Shown piece by piece: positions 25,778 through 35,000 of a DNA stretch of 50,184 bases. The stretch's first letter is position 1; the number at the start of each line of letters is the position of its first letter. The notes under the pieces are model-generated. The model saw only the letters and a program-made list of their open reading frames with translations. It was not told the DNA's origin and ran no database searches. The position numbers and the translations under genes are program-made. This DNA is from Gemmiger sp. An50 (lineage in GTDB: Bacteria; Bacillota; Clostridia; Oscillospirales; Ruminococcaceae). Location of the stretch: NCBI RefSeq assembly GCF_002161595.1, contig NZ_NFID01000023.1:1-50184 (forward strand). Reading direction: 5' to 3'.

Positions 25778-26677
25778 TTAAAAGCCGAACCGCTTGTTGA
25801 GCTTATCCGACACAAAGTTCACGATGCGCAGGGTCACGAAGATCTGCACCGCGCTGGCAATGGCCATGGCCGCGCCGTAGCCGGACTGGAAGCGGGTAAA
25901 GGACGTGTTGTAGATCTCCAGCTGCCAGGTGGTGGTGGAGAGGTTGGGGCCGCCGCCGGTGAGCAGGAAGGGCTCGGTGTAGATGCCGAACGCCAGGCCG
26001 GTGGCCAGCACCAGAACGGTGGTAAGGGTGGGCATGATCATGGGCAGGGTGACGTGGATCAGCTTGTGCAGGCCGGTGGAGCCGTCCAGCGCGGCGGCCT
26101 CGTTCACGTCGGTGCCGATGCTCTCGATACCGGACAGGATGAACAGCGCGTAGTAGCCGGACATCTTCCACACCACGATGCCCACCATCACGCCGAAGGC
26201 GTAGCGCTCATCGGTGAGCCAGTTGATGGTCAGGTCGAAATTGTTGCGCAGAAACTCGTTGAAGATGGAGTTGTAGTTAAAGAAGTATTTGACCACAACG
26301 GAAGTGGCAACGCCGGAGGTGAGGTAGGGGATAAAGAACAGCACCGCAACGATGCCTTTGATCTTATCCGGCAGTTTGGAGACCAGCAGCGCGATCACCA
26401 GGCCGAAGAAGAAGCACAGCAGCACCACCGGCAGTAGGTACCGGTAAGAGTTGATAAATGCGGCCTGAACCTTGGGATCGGAGAAAAGGTCAAGGAAATT
26501 CTTTGCCCCCACGAAGGTCTTGTCCTTGGACATCAGGTTCCAGTCCATCATGGACAGCCAGAACGCCCAGATCAGGGGCAGTAAAAAGAACACCAGCGAA
26601 TACAGCAGGTAAGGCGCGTTGAGCGCCCAGCCCACCAGTTCGCGGCGGCGGTTGGTCGCGTTGTTTTTCTTCATCAT
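25778..26677 (-). CDS. ABC sugar transporter permease, MalF type
   Basis: The first membrane subunit of the CUT1 importer. The 299-aa protein has six hydrophobic segments (first: YLLYSLVFFLLPLIWAFWL) and the EAA loop NEAAALDGSTGLHKLIHVTLP. Start 26677 is 6 nt behind AGGAG. It follows the binding-protein gene across an intervening terminator-like hairpin. Confidence 0.93.
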   Translation of the reverse strand: MMKKNNATNRRRELVGWALNAPYLLYSLVFFLLPLIWAFWLSMMDWNLMSKDKTFVGAKNFLDLFSDPKVQAAFINSYRYLLPVVLLCFFFGLVIALLVSKLPDKIKGIVAVLFFIPYLTSGVATSVVVKYFFNYNSIFNEFLRNNFDLTINWLTDERYAFGVMVGIVVWKMSGYYALFILSGIESIGTDVNEAAALDGSTGLHKLIHVTLPMIMPTLTTVLVLATGLAFGIYTEPFLLTGGGPNLSTTTWQLEIYNTSFTRFQSGYGAAMAIASAVQIFVTLRIVNFVSDKLNKRFGF

Positions 26678-26692
26678 GCAACACTCCTGTTC

Positions 26693-26743
26693 AAAAAAAT
26701 GCGGGGCCGCGCAATGCCTTCAAACGGCTCGCGCGGCCCCGCA
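26693..26743 (-). terminator. Internal hairpin terminator behind the binding-protein gene
   Basis: A perfect 13-bp stem TGCGGGGCCGCGC / GCGCGGCCCCGCA with an 18-nt loop is followed on the minus strand by seven T. It sits between the binding-protein stop and the permease start, and would lower expression of the permeases and GH130 relative to the binding protein. Confidence 0.85.
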
Positions 26744-26755
26744 CAAAAGGTACGA

Positions 26756-28147
26756 TTACTCCAGGCCGCCAGCGGTCTTCATGGCTTCCATGGCCGCATC
26801 CACGTAGCTGGATGCGTCGGGGGCATTGCCCGCCTCAGCCTGCATCACGTCGTTCATGTAGGGACCGGTGCAGGTTTCGGTGAAGGCAGTCCAGATGTCG
26901 GCGTCCTTATCGGTGGCCAGGCCAGGGATGGAGTAGGGAACCCACTGGGCCAGAGCAGCCAGCTCGGGGTACTCTTCCATGATGGCGGTAAAGGTCTCGT
27001 TGGTGTTCAGGTCGCCGCGGACGGGCAGCATGGTGGTGGCTTCCAGCCACTCCAGATCGGACTGAGCGGAATTTTCAGCGTTGTAGACCCACTTTACGAA
27101 TTCCACGGCGCCCAGGTGCTCCTCCTCGGAGATGTTGTCGGCCTTGTAGAAGGCCAGGCCCTTGGAGTCAGCGTAGTTGTAGGGCTTGTCGCCGGCGTTG
27201 TTCACGAAAGCGGGGCCGTAGACGTAGTCCTCACCGTAAACCACGTTGTTCTCGCGGTACAGGGAGATCTCCCAGGGAGCGTTGATGGAAACCAGCACGG
27301 AGGGCTGCTCCTCCAGCCAGATGCTGGACAGTTCGCCCTGCTGGATGGTGTTGCCGAAGGTGCCGATCACTTCCATCGCCTGGATGGCAGCGTCACGGTC
27401 CATGGTCAGCTTGTTGCCTTCCACGATGCTCTTGCCGCCGGACACGCCGTTGTAGATCATCATGAAGTCGAACCAGCGATCCCAGTACTGGTCGGGACGG
27501 GTCAGAGAGGGACGGTAGAAGGAATGGGTCACGCCAACCTCGGCAAGGGCGTCCTTGCCCGCGGCGAAGGCCTTCATGACCTCGGTGAACTCGGCCACGG
27601 TCTCGGGAGCCTTATCGTAGCCCAGAGCCTGCAGGCCCTTCATGTTCCACTGCCAGACCATGGGGTTCACGTACAGGGGCAGAACGTACTGCTTGCCGTC
27701 GATGGCCCAGGCGTTCATGGTCTCGCCCATGGCGCGGGATTCCACCACGTCGTTGAACCATTCCTCGCTGGACAGATCGTACACCACGTCGGAAGCAGCC
27801 AGGGTGGCGGCGAAGCCGCGGTTCACGTTCTCGGACACGGCGGGAGCGGTGCCGGTGGCGATGGCATTCTGGATGCCAGCCTCAGAAGAAGGAGTTTCGG
27901 GCATCTGCTGCACCTTCACGGTAACGGTCTTGCCGTTCACCTGAGTGCCGGTGGCGTTGAATGCCTGTGCACGGGATTCCCACAGATTGTACTGTACCTG
28001 CTGGGGAGCGGTCCAGAAATCCACCACGATGCTGTCGCCGCTCGCGGCGGTGGAGCCGGACGCGCTGCTGGAGCCGCCGCAACCTACCAGAGAAACGGCT
28101 GCCATGGTTGCCGCCATGAGCAAGGCGGCGCACTGTTTGATTTTCAC
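26756..28147 (-). CDS. ABC sugar transporter substrate-binding lipoprotein
   Basis: It captures the oligosaccharide at the outer face of the membrane. The 463-aa protein has a lipoprotein signal with lipobox SLVGC (Cys23), then a Ser/Gly linker and a family-1 extracellular binding domain. Aromatic residues spread through the fold (WQWNMKGLQALGY, YWDRWFDFMMIYNG) suit an oligosaccharide. It starts at a GTG (28147), 8 nt behind AAGGAGG. The neighbours point to a beta-mannoside ligand. Confidence 0.93.
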   Translation of the reverse strand: MKIKQCAALLMAATMAAVSLVGCGGSSSASGSTAASGDSIVVDFWTAPQQVQYNLWESRAQAFNATGTQVNGKTVTVKVQQMPETPSSEAGIQNAIATGTAPAVSENVNRGFAATLAASDVVYDLSSEEWFNDVVESRAMGETMNAWAIDGKQYVLPLYVNPMVWQWNMKGLQALGYDKAPETVAEFTEVMKAFAAGKDALAEVGVTHSFYRPSLTRPDQYWDRWFDFMMIYNGVSGGKSIVEGNKLTMDRDAAIQAMEVIGTFGNTIQQGELSSIWLEEQPSVLVSINAPWEISLYRENNVVYGEDYVYGPAFVNNAGDKPYNYADSKGLAFYKADNISEEEHLGAVEFVKWVYNAENSAQSDLEWLEATTMLPVRGDLNTNETFTAIMEEYPELAALAQWVPYSIPGLATDKDADIWTAFTETCTGPYMNDVMQAEAGNAPDASSYVDAAMEAMKTAGGLE

Positions 28148-28206
28148 GTTGTTTTCCTCCTTAGAATTTTTATTTCAAAGAGCCGTCGTTGTTGAACCGG
28201 CTCTTA

Positions 28207-29142
28207 TCAAACGGTTTGGAAGGGATCGTCGATGGTGATCATGTGGCCCTCGGCGTCGCTTACGCCGCAGTACAGCCGGGCTTTGTCGCCCTCCAGCCGC
28301 ACAAGGCCGCCGCTGAAGATCACGTCCTCCAGGTCGGGGCGCTTGCTGGGGCCGTCCTGGAAGTTGCACCGCATGGCGATGATCTTCATGGGGCTGTATT
28401 CGCCGGTGCTCCAGTCGAACACAAAGGCCGCGGAATGGTAGTGCCGGTCGCCCTTTTCATCGTAGCGGGCGATGTGGGCCAGAACGCCCACCTTGCTGCC
28501 GCCCAGAGCGTGCAGCTCGTTGGCGCCGCCCCACTCCTCGGGCAGGAACTGCTGCTCCAGAATGGTGGCCTGCTCGATGTGGGCGATGTCCAGCTGGGAG
28601 AGATCGTCCAGGATGATCCAGCCGATCTTGCCCCGGCCGCCCACGGCGCCCTGGGGACGGGTCATCACCAGCACCCGGCCGTCCGCCAGCTGGTGCAGGC
28701 GGATGTCCTTCATCCGGTCCGGGCCGTGGGTGAAGCGCTGAAGGCCTGCCAGATGCTCGCCTTTATAGAAAACGGTGCGGTAGTTCAGCTGGCCGGGGTT
28801 TTCCTCGTCGTCGAAAACCTCCACGCCGCCCACCACCAGCTGGCCGTCGATGCGGCACACGAAGGGGTCCTGCAGATCCAGGCGGGGCAGGGCGTCGTCT
28901 GCGGTCCACTCATAACCGCTGCCCTTGAAAAACACCACCTGGGAATATTCGCTGTCCCGGCTTTCCACCCGGCCGGCGATGTACTGGGCGCCGCCGTCCT
29001 CGAAAGGTGCGGTGATGTTGTAAACGTCCTTGTTTTCGCCTGCGCCGTAAAAATGGAGACGGCTGGCCGCGTCCTTTTCGTTCCGCTGGCCGAATTCTTC
29101 CACCAGGTCCAAGCAGCGGCGAAGGGTTTGGGTGTTTTCCAT
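28207..29142 (-). CDS. DUF1861 family protein
   Basis: A 311-aa cytoplasmic protein of unknown activity. HFYGAGENKDVYNITAPFED, IAGRVESRDSEYSQVVFFKG and LDLQDPFVCRIDGQLVVGGV are the family's recurrent strings (PF08950 from memory). The repeated strand-turn pattern with one motif per 50-60 residues suggests a five-bladed propeller like that of GH130 and GH43/GH32. It is the first gene of the importer operon, right behind the operator region, so it is probably an enzyme or accessory factor acting on the imported mannoside. A conserved DPF and several Glu/Asp could be catalytic, but no activity is shown by sequence alone. Confidence 0.8.
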   Translation of the reverse strand: MENTQTLRRCLDLVEEFGQRNEKDAASRLHFYGAGENKDVYNITAPFEDGGAQYIAGRVESRDSEYSQVVFFKGSGYEWTADDALPRLDLQDPFVCRIDGQLVVGGVEVFDDEENPGQLNYRTVFYKGEHLAGLQRFTHGPDRMKDIRLHQLADGRVLVMTRPQGAVGGRGKIGWIILDDLSQLDIAHIEQATILEQQFLPEEWGGANELHALGGSKVGVLAHIARYDEKGDRHYHSAAFVFDWSTGEYSPMKIIAMRCNFQDGPSKRPDLEDVIFSGGLVRLEGDKARLYCGVSDAEGHMITIDDPFQTV

Positions 29143-29234
29143 GTAAAAGCCCCCTTGTGTTCTGTACCTTTTTCACATTTTCGAGTGAATTCAACTTGAT
29201 TTTGTGTTTGAGATTCACTTGTTTTGCTGGTCTT

Positions 29235-29274
29235 AGGGTACTGTATTTTCAAGTGAAAGTCAAGCAAGTACTTG
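29235..29274 (-). promoter_or_regulatory. Promoter and palindromic operator of the mannoside importer operon
   Basis: On the minus strand TTGACT (29263-29258), 17 nt and TACCCT (29240-29235) form a candidate promoter about 95 nt before the DUF1861 start. The perfect palindrome CAAGTACTTG (29265-29274) touches the -35 and TTTCACTTGAAA lies in the spacer. Further ACTTGAA-like half-sites occur at about 29183-29220, 29302 and 29345. This is a dense regulator-binding region. The remaining 29275-29640 stretch has no gene and no promoter I trust for the dehydrogenase downstream. Confidence 0.5.
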
Positions 29275-29640
29275 AATTTTCATCGTTTTGACGCATTACA
29301 TAACTTGAATTTGTGCAATTGAACAACGGAAAACCATATTTTTCAAGTAAATAGCCGATTTTTTAACGAAGAGGGCACTGGAAAGAAATGGTGGAAAAAC
29401 CAAGGAGACAAGCGGTTTTATGCGGGAAAAGACCGGCTGAGCCGTGGAAAGGAGTGAAAGAAAAACGGGAAATAATGAGAAAATGAGCAGCTTGATTTGA
29501 TAAAGTTAATAATCGTCAATTTCAATTAGAATAAATTGAAAAGATTGGGGTATCTGTCAATGGATATGTTCCCCTGCGCGCGCTACACTATACAGGAAGG
29601 CGGAAAACGCTCGAAATCAAGCAAAGTGAGGGATTTGAAC

Positions 29641-30666
29641 ATGAAAAGCGCGGTTTTTTATGGCAGGCATGATCTTCGCATCGAGGAAAGCCCGACGCCC
29701 CGGCTGGGACCACAGGATGTGCTGATCCAGGTGAAGGCCTGCGGCGTATGCGGTACCGACGTACATATTTATGAAGGCGACAAGGGCGCGGCCCAGGTGA
29801 CGCCGCCCACCATTCTGGGCCACGAGTTTGCCGGCCTGGTGGTACAGGTGGGCGAGCAGGTGACAAACTGCCAGGTAGGGGACCGGGTCTGCGTGGACCC
29901 CAACTGCTACTGCGGCAGCTGCGCGCCCTGCCGCAACGGCACGGCCCATTTCTGCGAGCACATGATCGGCTACGGCACCACGGTGAACGGCGGCTTTGCG
30001 GAATACTGCGCGGTGAACCAGCGCCAGGTCTACAAGCTGGGGGAAAACACCACCTATGCCCAGGGCGCCATGGCGGAGCCGGTGGCCTGCTGTTTGCACG
30101 GCATCGACCTGTGCCGCATCCAGCCGGGACACCAGGTGGTGGTGATCGGCGGCGGCATGATCGGCCTGCTGATGCTGCAGCTGGCTCGGCAGGCGGGCGC
30201 GGCCAAGGTCGCCCTGATCGAGCCGGTGGCCGCCAAGCGGGAGACCGGCCTGCAGCTGGGGGCGGATGTGTGCATCGACCCCATGAACGAGGATGTGAAC
30301 GAATGCCTGGCCCGGGCTGGTTTCACCTGGGTGAACACTGTGATCGAATGTGTGGGCCGCACCGAGACCATCCGGCAGGCGATCCAGATCGCGGGGCCCA
30401 AGGCGGTGGTGATGATGTTCGGCCTCACCAAGCCGGATGACGAGATTCCCCTCAAGCCCTTCGAGGTGTTCCAGAAGGAACTGGAGATCACCGCGTCCTT
30501 CATCAATCCCTATACCCAGGCCCGGGCGCTGGCGCTGATCGATTCCGGCCGTCTGGATGTGAGCAGCATGGTCTGCCCGCCCTGCGGACTGGACCAGCTG
30601 CAGGCCATCCTGGCCGACCCGCAGCTGCGGACTCGGGGCAAATACATCATCTGCCCGGAGCTGTGA
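29641..30666 (+). CDS. Zinc-dependent alcohol dehydrogenase (sorbitol/threonine dehydrogenase type)
   Basis: An NAD(P)-dependent oxidoreductase of the medium-chain family. The 341-aa protein has catalytic zinc ligands in ACGVCGTDVH and GHEFAG, the structural zinc cluster CYCGSCAPCRNGTAHFC, and a Rossmann motif VIGGGMIGLLML. The order resembles sorbitol, threonine and 2,3-butanediol dehydrogenases; the substrate is not determined. ATG 29641 is used because GTGAGGG lies about 9 nt before it and the protein begins at the usual strand MKSAVFYG. It diverges from the mannoside operon and could be a polyol or sugar dehydrogenase linked to it. A terminator follows. Confidence 0.88.
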   Translation: MKSAVFYGRHDLRIEESPTPRLGPQDVLIQVKACGVCGTDVHIYEGDKGAAQVTPPTILGHEFAGLVVQVGEQVTNCQVGDRVCVDPNCYCGSCAPCRNGTAHFCEHMIGYGTTVNGGFAEYCAVNQRQVYKLGENTTYAQGAMAEPVACCLHGIDLCRIQPGHQVVVIGGGMIGLLMLQLARQAGAAKVALIEPVAAKRETGLQLGADVCIDPMNEDVNECLARAGFTWVNTVIECVGRTETIRQAIQIAGPKAVVMMFGLTKPDDEIPLKPFEVFQKELEITASFINPYTQARALALIDSGRLDVSSMVCPPCGLDQLQAILADPQLRTRGKYIICPEL

Positions 30667-30676
30667 CCGGGCAAAC

Positions 30677-30709
30677 AAAAAAGCAGAGCCGTCAGGCTCT
30701 GCTTTTTTT
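30677..30709. terminator. Bidirectional terminator
   Basis: AAAAAAGCAGAGCC pairs with GGCTCTGCTTTTTT around a GTCA loop. It lies between the convergent dehydrogenase and diguanylate cyclase genes and serves both. Confidence 0.92.
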
Positions 30710-30737
30710 GTGAGAAAGCGGTATTTATTATAAGGAA

Positions 30738-32096
30738 TTATAAGGGGCGGATGAGCACCGCGCCCTTGCCCGCATTTTTTACCTCATAGAGGACCTGGTC
30801 CGCCGTGCGGTAGAGCTCGGAGAATTCCCGGGGCAGCTGACCGTACACGCCCCCGATGGAAACAGCGGACCCGGCGGCGGGCCAATGCTTTTGGGTGAGG
30901 GCCCGATAGTTCTGGACTACGCTGTTCAGCTTGCGCTCCAGCACGCCCAGATCCCGGGGTGCGGAGAAAAATACCCCGAACTCATCGCCGCCCAGCCGGA
31001 ACAAAATGTCGGTGCGGCGGAAGGTGTGGGTGAGCAGGGCCGCGAACTCATGCAGCGCCCGATCGCCCTGCTGGTGGCCGTACAGATCGTTCACCAGCTT
31101 GAAATTGTCCAGATCCAGGATAGCGAACAGGTAGCCGCCGCTGCTTTGCATGGCGGTTTCAATGCGGGTCTGGCCCGCCTTGCGGTTGTAAAGACCGGTG
31201 AGGGGGTCCTTGTCCGCGGCCTTTTCCAGGTCCTTTTTGGCGTTGACCTGAGCGGAGATGTCCACCAGTACGCTGATAATGGCCTCGCGGCCGTTGTCGG
31301 CGACGGTTTTCCGGCCGATGTCGTGGACCCACATGTCGGAGCCGTCCCGGCGCTTCATCCGGTACTGCACCTCGTACTGGTCCCCCTTGGACAGGGCCTG
31401 CATCACCACCATCTTCACGAACTCTCGGTCATCCGGGTGGATGCTGTTGATCACCAGGCCCTGAATCTCGCGGGAGAATTCCTCGTAGCTCTGGTAACCG
31501 GCCATCTGCAGCATCCGGTCGTTGGCCACGTACAGCGGGAAGCCCTCCTCCACATAGCCGCCCACCACGCCGCCGGGCATGACCTGTACCAGGATCTCGA
31601 TCAGCTCCTTCTGGGTGCTGCGGTTGATCTGCTCCGCGCCCTGCAAAACGAAGGACAGCGGGAAGAACTCGCCCTCCTCCTGGGTGCGGCTGGCCTCCGA
31701 GGCGTGCATGGTGTCGAAAAACCAGCTGCCGTCCTCCTCCTGATGCACACCGGCGGTCAGGCGGATGCGGTAGGTCACGTGCAGCCCGTGCTCGGGCTGG
31801 TCCAGCCCCAGGCGCACGCTGCAAAAGCAGTCCCAGCAGGAGGGGGCCCGCTGGTTCTGGGCATAATCCTCGATCTGATAGCTCATGGGCCAGGGCAGGA
31901 CCTGGAGCTCCTCCAGCAAAAGGCGGCGGAACTGCTCCTTGCCCACGGCCACCTCGCCTTCGCCGGTCCCCACGCTGAGAAATCCGGGAGAGAGCAGCTC
32001 CAGCGTTCCTTCCGGGTCCCGCAGCTGGAAGTACCGGCGGCAGAATTCATTCAGCCAGGCATAGACCTGGCCGTTTGGCACAGTGTTGTTGGTCAT
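30738..32096 (-). CDS. PAS-GGDEF diguanylate cyclase
   Basis: It would make the second messenger c-di-GMP. The 452-aa soluble protein has an N-terminal SnoaL/NTF2-like domain (about 10-135), a PAS domain (about 165-285) and a GGDEF domain (290-450). The active loop is RLGGDEFG (GGDEF at 369-373) with a full product-inhibition site RRTD (R360-D363). It overlaps the preceding EAL protein gene by 4 bases, so making and breaking of c-di-GMP are translated together. No membrane segments are seen. Start 32096 is behind AAGGAGG. Confidence 0.9.
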   Translation of the reverse strand: MTNNTVPNGQVYAWLNEFCRRYFQLRDPEGTLELLSPGFLSVGTGEGEVAVGKEQFRRLLLEELQVLPWPMSYQIEDYAQNQRAPSCWDCFCSVRLGLDQPEHGLHVTYRIRLTAGVHQEEDGSWFFDTMHASEASRTQEEGEFFPLSFVLQGAEQINRSTQKELIEILVQVMPGGVVGGYVEEGFPLYVANDRMLQMAGYQSYEEFSREIQGLVINSIHPDDREFVKMVVMQALSKGDQYEVQYRMKRRDGSDMWVHDIGRKTVADNGREAIISVLVDISAQVNAKKDLEKAADKDPLTGLYNRKAGQTRIETAMQSSGGYLFAILDLDNFKLVNDLYGHQQGDRALHEFAALLTHTFRRTDILFRLGGDEFGVFFSAPRDLGVLERKLNSVVQNYRALTQKHWPAAGSAVSIGGVYGQLPREFSELYRTADQVLYEVKNAGKGAVLIRPL

Positions 32097-35000
32097 TGCT
32101 CCTCCTTTTCCGGTTTTTCCGGGGCGGCTTCCGCCTCCTTGGACACCAGGCTGTACACGTCCTCCAGCTCCATGGGACAGTAATAGTAGAAGCCCTGGAT
32201 CATGTCACAGCCGCATTCCCGGATGATGCCGTCCTGGGCCCAGGTCTCCACGCCCTCCATGCACACCTTTTTGCCGAACCGGTGGCAGGCGTACACGATG
32301 CTGGAAATGAAGTTCATCTTGTCCTCCGAGGCGACCATCTCCAGCAGCAGCGAACGGTCCAGCTTGATGATGCTGGAGGGATATTGCAGCAGCATGCGCA
32401 GCGAGGAATACCCGCTGCCGAAATCGTCCAGCGCGATGCCGATGTCCAGCTCGCGGCAGGCATCCACAAAGCGCATCAGCTGCTCAGGACGCTCGTCCAT
32501 GGAGCTCTCGGTCATCTCCGCCACCAGATTGCTGCCGCTCACCCGGTATTTTTCCAGAGTGGCGCGCATGAAGTCGGTGAACTGATCGTCGGACAGCTGC
32601 TGCAGGCTCATGTTGAAGGTGAGGTAGAATTCCGGCATACAGGCCGCAAGGCGCATGCAGTTGCAGGCGGCCTGCTCAAAGACCCACCGGCCCGCCAGCT
32701 GGATCAGGTTCCCCTTTTCCAGCAGCGGGATGAAGACGGCGGGGGAAATGTCCTGCCCCTGGAAGGTCCAGCGCAGCAAAACCTCGCCGCCCACCACCTG
32801 GCCGGTCTGGACCGAGACCACCGGCTGGATCACGATGCGGAAATTCTCCATGCCTCGCAGCACGTCGCGGCTCAGAGCCAGGGCAATGTTGGACATGTTC
32901 CGAATCTTTTCGCTGTTTTCCTGGGAATCTACCACGAACAGCTGTTTGGAATCCTGCTTGGCCACCTTGATGAGCGAGACCATGTTCTCCACGAAATCCG
33001 AGGGGGTCAGCCGGGCCTTGGGGCATTCCATCAGCGCGAAGGAGCAGGGGTGGTGCACCGAAAGCCCCACGCTCTTGTAGCCGTTCTCCACGATCTCGCG
33101 GATCTGGTGCACCAGCTCCTCCCGGCTCTCGGCACAGGCCGGGTCCACCAGAGCCATGTACCGCATGCCCTCCAGCCGGTAGAAGGACATCTTGTCCATC
33201 AGATTTTTCATCAGCTCATCGGCGATATTGCTCACCAGATGGTCGCTGGAGGTGCGGCCGCGGGCGTTGTTCAGCTCGGTGATGCTGTTCAAGCTGAAGC
33301 CGATGGCAAGGCATTGCCGCCCGGCCTGGCGCAGCTGCTCCACCCGGCTGAACATGGCGGTGGCCCGGGGAAAGTTGGTCACCGGGTCCACCACGAAGTC
33401 GTCGTCCTGATGGGTGACGCGGCCGGCGAAAAACAAAGGCTGGGTCTTGTCCTCGTTCCATTTTAAAAGGCCGAAGCAGCGAATCCAGATGGTCTTGCCC
33501 GCGGCGTTGCGGATCTGGTAGCGCAGATCGTGCACCGTGCGCTTTTCCAGCAGCATGGTCTGGATCTGGCGGCGGTACATGTCCCGGTACTGGGGCGAGG
33601 GGATGCGCTTGGCCCATTCCTTCAAAAGACCCGGCACCACATTGCTGCGGAAGCCGAATTCGTCCCGCATGTTGTCGGAAATATAGAAAAGGTCCTTGGC
33701 CATGTCGCCGAAATAGAAGTAGCCCACCGTGTTCTGCTGGGAGATGGACTGGAACAGAAACTCCATGTCATGGTAGGTGGAGGCCAGGAAGTGGTAGAAC
33801 AGGCTGCCCTTATCCTGCACGGCGCTCTCCTGCCGGCGGTCGCTTTTGCGCCGGTCGATGCCGGGGATGGAACCGTTGATGCGGTAGTAATCCCGCTTGT
33901 CCTGATACATGACCTGGTCGGCCCGGCAGATCAGGTCGTCCAGATCGAAGGGGGGCTGATCGGACCAGGCATAGCCCACCGCCATGTGATGCTGGTCCTG
34001 CTGGATGCGATGGCGCAGCGCCTGCACGTTCTCCTCAAAACGCTCCCGGGAAAAATCCCCGAACAGGGCCACAAACTCGTCGCCGCCGGAGCGGTAGATC
34101 CAGGGCGTTTGCAGAGTCTCCTGCAAAAGACTTACGCAGTGACGGATCAGCCGGTCGCCCGCGTCGTGCCCCATGGAGTCGTTGGTCTGCTTGAGGCTGG
34201 TGATGTCGCAGTAGACCACGCCCAGCTGCTTCAGGCTGCCCAGCCGGGCGCCCTGCTCGAACATGGCGTTCATGGCGTTGCGGTTGTAAAGGTTGGTGAG
34301 CGGGTCGTGGTAGCTCAGGGCATGCAGACGGCGCAGCAGGTCCCGGCGGCTGAGCAGCGAGGCCACAAAGCGGCCCACCACGTTGATGATGGGCGCGAGC
34401 ATGCCCATCATTTCCCGGTTGGGATTGTCCACCCCAAGGAAACCGGTCACCTTGCCCTCGCTGCTCACCGGGCCCGCCGCCAAAGTGTTCACGTTCTGGG
34501 GCTTGAGCATGGCGTAAACCATGGGGTACTGGGCGCGGATGTCCTCCAGGTCCCGGATCAGGATCACCTCGTCCCGGGAGAATACCTGCATCCACCAGTC
34601 AATGCTGGACAGCGGCACCTTTTGCAGGATGTCCTTCTGGGGCTCGACTCCTTCCCGGCACCATTCGTAGGTGTTGTCCACCCGCTCGTCGGAGTCGATC
34701 TCGAACACATAGGCCCGGTCGCACTGGAAGGTCCGGCCCAGATAGCTCAGCAGCAGCTCCAGCGCATCGTTCGGATGGGTGGTGGAAAACATCTGCCGCA
34801 TGCACTCGTTCAGAATGGTCTCGCTGCGGGCGTAGTAATAAGGTGTGTTGCACACGACCTCGGCGTCCACATCCACGGCTACCTCGATCCGGTAGCTGCG
34901 GCCCTGGTCGGTGAGCAGACTGTCCTTGACCAGATAGCGCTTGTTGAAGACCGGGTTTTTGTGGACCCAGGAAAGAAACTGCCCCTCCTTCAGCTGCTGG

